Positions 58,495 to 64,000 of a stretch of DNA of 64,000 nucleotides are shown here, one piece after another. Source of the stretch: Adenanthera pavonina (taxonomy: Eukaryota; Streptophyta; Magnoliopsida; Fabales; Fabaceae). The stretch lies in assembly GCA_026686845.1 (NCBI GenBank), contig JAIVEN010000004.1:13858827-13922826 (forward strand). The letters run 5' to 3'. The position numbers were made by a program, and so were the translations under genes. The notes under the pieces are model-generated. The model saw only the letters and a program-made list of their open reading frames with translations. It did no database searches and was not told where the DNA came from. How positions within the stretch are numbered: position 1 is the first letter of the stretch; the number at the start of each line of letters is the position of its first letter.

Positions 58495-61400
58495 TCAGGG
58501 GAGTACAGTAAAGACTTCCACATCTTTCATTGTTGTGCTTCTTACCGAGTACGTAAATGTCCATCCATGACAAGCACCTGCATGAGCACCCTTCTTGTTT
58601 ACAGCAACAACAGCTCCCACAAAGTCTGGAAATCTTCTCACTATTCGTGCTATTGCATCCTGAGCTGCAAGTTTAGGTTCCATTCCCAGCCTCATGCTTT
58701 CCACAACTTGATAACTGAAATCAATTAGAAGCATTGATATATATAGACATTGATCAAGTATATCTAGAACATCAGAGTCTGGTCTACTATCTATCCACAC
58801 TCCAAATTGGGACTCCACATCTAAAGCTTTACTTGCATGACAAAAAGATAAAGAACTTAAGTGTTTTCTTGGCAGCATGCTGCTGGAAGAAATTCAATTT
58901 ATCAAATAACAATTAATGATGCATTAGGTACATTTTCCATCAACAAAATAGTCATTATTGAAAAAGGCCGTTTAGCTTTAAAAGTAATGAAATTAACGAT
59001 CGCTAATAATCAGGTATCAATTACTAGCATATCTACATATCATTTAAAACATCTACTGAGGTTCAAATTTGGATCATATTATAAGCAACTATAAATTATT
59101 TTCAAATGATTGGAAAATTTTCCGAAGAAACATTTTTCCTACAAAACAAACAGCCTATATTCTGTTTTCCACTTCCCACCCGCTCCCATCCTTCTCTGTT
59201 TATTGCCACAACCCAGACTCCAGGTCCATTTTAGGAATGTTATAACTTTTTCAACACCTGCTATGCTACAAACTGTGAAAAATAGTAATGTGGAATAACA
59301 TTCAAGTCAAATGGTAAGAATGTGATATCACAGTAAAAATTATGATACAGCTGCAAGTACCTATTTATATATATATATATATATATGCTGTAAGACCAAA
59401 TGGATGGTTTCAAGTTTGAAAACAATAATAATTAACATTTAAGAAAAATTGAAGGTGTTTAGATAGTTCATAAATTTTACAAGCGTCTTAGGTTCAAAAA
59501 GCATCCATAAAACTCCTCACGTGGCTTTTAAAAGCACCAAAAGCATCATCTTTAAGAGAATTTCATCAACAAAAAACTTGTCGCGATTGCGGTAAAAAAG
59601 TACTAAAGCCAAAAGCTACAACATTCTAAAACAAGGCATTAATCATCATGTTATCAAATATATTTGTTTGCCATATAACTGCTGAATATTTTGGAGTCAA
59701 CAAATCTGAATAATCAAGACATCAGCATCTTCATACATATTTTTCATTTTCACTCTGTTAGAAACATTCCCTTCCTATACCAGCCGCTCAATTTTGAAAA
59801 CCAAATTGCATGTGGCTTGCTTGTTATAGTTGTTGGCCTTGGCCATATTAAATAAGTAAAACATTTTAATATTTGAAAGGTTCCACCAATCAAAATTCAA
59901 AGCATCTATTAATCATAACAAAAGAAACTATAAATTTGGATGGTACCATGGAAGGAAACGCATCATGATGTCACCATCCCCAGTTGCACAACATGCACCA
60001 ACGTCATCGTCTGCATATGTTGAGGATCCAACAATGGGACCATCTCCTACCCTGTAGTCAAAGAAAATGATTAAAATAATCAATGTTGGAAAATTCCAGA
60101 GTAGAAATTTGTGAGATTGACATCTCTTGCATTGACATATAACATCACTGTGCATGAGTATTTGAGCATCTACAAAAGTGATACCCTGTGGCCCAAAAGG
60201 AATCCTTTCTGTGAATATAGGTGTCTCTGAATTGCAAAAGCCATTCAATCCAGAGAAAAAGGGAGCGTTTCAATAGGGAAAAAAATGGAGCGCAACCAAA
60301 GACAAGTATTAATCTTAGTGTAGTAAGTTTTACAGATTTAAGAAAGCATATTCCTACAAAGTTAACATAATGGTTTCAGGAAAGGACTGATACAGGAGCA
60401 ACCAGTGACTTCAGCATGGGAACTGCATGGTACTTTTTTTTTTTACAGGCTTACATAAAGCATATACTTCTGTCATTTCTTTTTTTTATTCAAAGACAAT
60501 GAACTTATGCTACTAGTCTTGGTTCCTCCACTGCATGTTCTATACCTGTGGAAATAATTCCAGCTAGGACACAAGGACAAGAAGCTAAGAGTGAAAATTT
60601 ACAGTTTCACCACAAGTTGCGATATTGTTTATGGAAGGCTCTTAAGATTAACATGTACAAAGCCAAGAATAGCAGGCATAATAATATTGACCTGCCTATT
60701 TAGTATCAAGAGAAAAGATACCAAAAAGTTGCAAATGCTGGGAAATAAAAGGAGAACAAGATAGCTAAACATGACTTTCCTTTTGGATAAAAGAAGAGAG
60801 TGAATGCTGAAGGATAAGAAATCCTCAAACTAGAGAAATCAGAAAAATAAGTTTGGCTATTTAACAATTAAAATGTCTATGAAATCGTACTCCAATCGTA
60901 TATTTATTATGATATTGGCATCTATAGGATAAACTTACCTTCCAGGAATCTTGAAGGTTGCCCCATTGGTTGATGTGCCTACAGCAACATGTCCCATCTA
61001 CACCACATATAAGAATTACTTGCATTGATATTGTCTTGCAAATAAAAATTGGAATATTAATGTGACTATCATACCTTATCAATAACAGCCATTGATATAG
61101 TATCATGGCTGTGAAGACCAACACGAGGTAATAAAGAATCAATAGTTTGCATCTGAGCAGCATTGGAGCAAATCTCCTCAGGAAGAACCAGAGAGTTTGT
61201 AGGATGATAAGGACCACAATTAATGATAGGCAGAACATTTTTCCTAAAATTTGGTTGACACTTATTATCTTTCCATTTGGTCCACTTATTTATAGATTCC
61301 GTCGAACTAAGGTTTGTAGGTCCTGGAAGTCCCATTGAAATGGCAAATTCTGAGGCTTTCTCTCCTGCAAGTAAAGTATGCTTGGTATATTTCATCACTA

Positions 61401-62856
61401 ATCTAGCAGCCTTGATTCCATCTTTGACATATCTCATGGCAGCAACAGCTCCTACTTCCATAGTCAACTATGCATTTCCTTAGCAAAACACATGACAAAA
61501 ATCATGCTAATGCATACACAGGAATAATGCGTAAATAAAGAATGCAATAGTACAAGTTAATGGCAGGCAGCAGTTACCCCATCCATGACCAAAGCATCGA
61601 TTGTAGTTTCTCCATTCTCATCTGGACTTCCGCCAGGACCAACTGTTGAGAAGGTCATAGCAAATCCAAACATGGCTTAGTGTACTTAGCGTGAAAAAAG
61701 AAGCAAATAAATAAATAAAACGCCAAAAGTACCAAATATTTAGACAATTAAGGAGTAATGTAAGATAACAAAAACAGCACCAAGGCTCTGCTAGAGTCCA
61801 CCTTCTAATCGTAAAAGTAGAGAAACAGTTGTAAAGAGTGCATGAATTTTGACATTAGTGTGCCTTTTCTTCACAACCCATTATGAAACTGGTCATACTT
61901 GATGTTTTTCTGTCCAATATCATAACTTCCTTGAAAAATTTTCCGAGCATAATATGTTATTCTAGTATAAAAGCATATCATCCTAACAAACTATTAGTTA
62001 CTAACTCATTTTAAAAAGCAGCAGAAATTGGATAAAGAAATTCTTAACACATTCTTCATACATGACAACTCAGACTAATAATATCCCAATCAAGCACTAA
62101 CAAATAAAGTATAAAATCATCTATAATTGCTCCAAAAGCATAAAAAGGTGAAGGAACCATACCATTGTTTCAACATACTTTTAATTGAAATGTAGGACTA
62201 GTATTGTAGTATTAACCCATTTACATGTTATACAAAGTTTATTTTTTTTTCAAACCCATGCTGTCTTATATTAATTTAACTGACCACACATTCAAGTTCA
62301 AACATAGTTTCTCTAGATGTTCAATTCCTCCTCAATCATTCTAACGCTACTTTACAAGAAAAAAAAATTCAACTCACCTGTTCCATCACACCTCAGTTCC
62401 TCACAAACTGAGCAACCATCTACGACGGCATCCAGAGCCGAAGACCCACCATCAACCGCCCTCCATGCAGCTCTGACAGCATCTAGAAAGGGCCACGTGC
62501 TCACAACCAGAGGATATTGCTCCGATTCCCCAAGTTCGTGACCCTAATGAGAAACAAGCGAAACAAGATCGATCAACGAATTACCAAAGAAATTAGAGAG
62601 ATCGCTACATAATGAGAAATCCAACTAACTATCACAGTCGCGAAGTCAAATTTGGGTTCCCGATTTTTCATTTTCTACTTTATATCAGACCAAAAGAAGA
62701 ATAAAAAAAAACTGATTGAAGTACCTTGAGTTCCACACAGTGCAGTAATGCCAGCAGAAAAAGACACTTCAAGAGTGGACTGCTTCTGGGTTGCTGCATC
62801 GGTCGTAGATAGAAGGCCATTACAAGATTAGAGGTCTCTGATAGATCGAGTTGCAT
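58495..62856 (-). CDS. Ntn-hydrolase asparaginase (isoaspartyl peptidase / glycosylasparaginase family)
   Basis: Seven coding exons, minus strand: 62,856-62,725; 62,543-62,378; 61,642-61,578; 61,467-61,075; 60,997-60,939; 60,051-59,947; 58,714-58,495. They total 1,140 nt (379 codons) with all phases and GT-AG sites consistent and no internal stop. The enzyme class cleaves the GlcNAc-Asn bond of degraded glycoproteins or isoaspartyl peptides. It self-cleaves so that a Thr becomes the N-terminal nucleophile: here HDTISMAVID with Thr244. Other signatures are STWPFLDAVRAAW, DALVMDG, VGTSTNGATFKIPGR and VGDGPIVGS, then CCATGDGDIMMRFLPC. A hydrophobic stretch (LLKCLFLLALLHCVEL, residues 29-44) looks like a signal peptide, suggesting vacuolar or secretory routing. 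Start codons at residues 1, 13 and 20 are in frame; I chose the first. Arabidopsis ASPG3-type protein is the likely homologue. The gene appears intact. Confidence 0.93.
59366..59386. repeat. (TA)n microsatellite in asparaginase intron 6
   Basis: A TA run inside the 1.2-kb intron between the last two coding exons. No other feature is recognised in that intron. Confidence 0.85.
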
Positions 62857-63360
62857 CAATTCACGTCTACCAGAGGAGAAGGAAAATTGATCACTATGCT
62901 ATAAAGAAAAAAATGTTTCTCAAAACGCTATAAAACCTAACTTCTGACACTATTTTCTAAAAAAAAAAATTTTAAACTTAGGTGGCTAACAGCCTGCCAC
63001 CATCACCCCTAACGTCCCCCATTCCTCGTTTCGTCCGTCGAGAAATTCTTAGGTACTCCTAGAGTACCAATGATTTCTTCATCTTCTTTTCAATCGAATA
63101 TCCCAAATCCCGATCTGAAGTTGAAAGGCAAGGAGGGAGATGGTTTTGACTAAGTAAGGGGACGATGTGAGGAGCTCTTTGAAGATGAAGGAACAGTACG
63201 AATACCTTTGCAACCTAATTCAAACCTCCGCCAGACATCGTCGACCTCGTTCAGACGACTTCACCACCTTTGGCGATCTCGTTCAGACCTCTTTCAGACT
63301 TCGCCAGACCTCCAACAGAGACATAGAGCTGTTGTCGAATAAGTATTTTTTATGATTTCA
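62857..63360 (-). promoter_or_regulatory. Upstream region of the asparaginase gene
   Basis: The first 60 bases probably hold the 5' UTR. Beyond about 62,990 the sequence is unusually GC-rich for this window and contains GGTGGCTAACAGCCTGCCACC, a near-palindrome, and CCCCCATTCC. From 63,220 to 63,320 short direct repeats of the type CTCGTTCAGAC / TCGCCAGACCTC occur. No TATA box is convincing. The small plus-strand frame at 63,167-63,355 is not supported as a gene. Confidence 0.4.
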
Positions 63361-63529
63361 AATAATTAGGTTGTAAGGAGAATATAAAAACAATATAAGG
63401 GTATATAAATAAAGAAATTAAAAAATGTGTGAAAAATTAGTCTCACATAATATACGCAGAGTAAAAAATTTTAATTTTTACTTAATTATGTCAATATTAC
63501 ATTTAAATAAGTATTTTCATAATTATATT

Positions 63530-64000
63530 CTATGTTATTATATGTTAGATTTTGAAAACTTTACCTTTAATTCTAATATATTTTATATAAAATTTGAACT
63601 TTACTTATTGAAATTTGAAATTCCAGAGTTGTTATATTTGACATATGACTTTCAAGTTCTGAAATTCAAATTTTGAGTAAAGTATAGTTGATAAAATATG
63701 TAAAATTTGTCTGAAGTTTTGTCAAAATTGAAATAATATTAAAGTACAAAAAGAGTTCAAAGTCAGTCCCTTTAACTAACGAATTTTGGATTTCAAAATC
63801 CAAATTTTGAAATAATAATTTGTGAGTCTTGTTAGAGCATGTCTCTGACAGAAAAATGTTGAAATGCAAAATTCAATTTCAAATAGTAAAACATTTGTGC
63901 AATGTTGAGTTTACCACTGACAGACAAATTTTGTCCTCCAAAATTCAAATTTTGAGTGTTTTTGCAAAAATATGAGATAACTATTCATACTCAACATATA
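63530..64000 (+). repeat. Partial second copy of the Copia LTR seen at the left end
   Basis: Runs such as GAAATTTGAAATTCCAGAG, AAATTTGTCTGAAG, AAAAAGAGTTCAA and AAATATGAGATAACTATTCA occur in the same order and orientation at 6,570-6,970 inside the LTR of 2,945-7,794. The left LTR end is not preserved here, and the copy runs off the window. It may be an LTR of another Copia insertion or a truncated solo LTR. Confidence 0.75.

Noticed and set aside
63167..63355. 62-codon frame upstream of the asparaginase gene as a gene or uORF
   Set aside because: It is on the opposite strand to the gene and consists partly of short direct repeats (TTCAGAC / CGCCAGACC).
1..64000. CRISPR arrays, bacterial operons, rRNA or tRNA genes
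   Set aside because: The window is plant nuclear DNA. The short repeats are microsatellites, minisatellites or LTR-internal repeats, and no rRNA or tRNA cloverleaf was recognised.

Overview
This is plant nuclear DNA, almost certainly from a eudicot. It is AT-rich, has two multi-exon genes with GT-AG introns, and carries layers of LTR retrotransposons, MITEs and an endogenous pararetrovirus. The sequence alone does not let me name the species.

Only two cellular genes are supported, both on the minus strand. (1) At 22,197-29,444 lies a ten-exon gene (nine coding exons plus a leader exon) for a universal-stress-protein / receptor-like-cytoplasmic-kinase / U-box protein. My exon model gives 2,514 nt with every phase matching. 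One in-frame TGA sits between the kinase and U-box domains (23,071-23,073), where the family normally has the Arg of an RRRDRP motif. (2) At 58,495-62,856 lies a seven-exon gene for an N-terminal-nucleophile asparaginase (isoaspartyl peptidase / glycosylasparaginase family), with an intact 1,140-nt model. As I recall, homologues of these two genes are direct neighbours in Arabidopsis (At5g61550 and At5g61540). If so, the roughly 28 kb between them here is a conserved gene pair pushed apart by transposons and an integrated virus.

Layout. 1-7,794: the 3' end of a SIRE/Maximus-like Copia element (decayed env-like ORF, polypurine tract, LTR), whose LTR is split by a 3.3-kb solo LTR with a TTTTT target duplication. 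7,795-14,755: a broken minus-strand Ty3/gypsy element into which the Copia element inserted. It is itself split by a second solo LTR of the same family (CAAAT target duplication) and by a further LTR-element fragment that replaced the RT core. 14,756-22,100: AT-rich intergenic DNA with several copies of one MITE family. 22,197-30,450: U-box kinase gene. 30,500-44,960: gene-free AT-rich DNA with a degenerate repeat block and many MITEs. 44,970-52,800: a composite in which two 320-bp inverted arms enclose a 1-kb near-perfect foldback MITE dimer and a 6.2-kb minus-strand caulimovirid pararetrovirus remnant. 52,800-58,100: MITE-rich spacer. 58,495-62,856: asparaginase gene. 63,530-64,000: start of another copy of the Copia LTR seen at the left end.

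The points most worth a second look are the in-frame TGA that detaches the E3 (U-box) module from its kinase, a 48-bp tandem repeat that multiplies a splice donor in the same gene, and the inverted-arm / foldback / pararetrovirus composite, which could be a source of double-stranded RNA.
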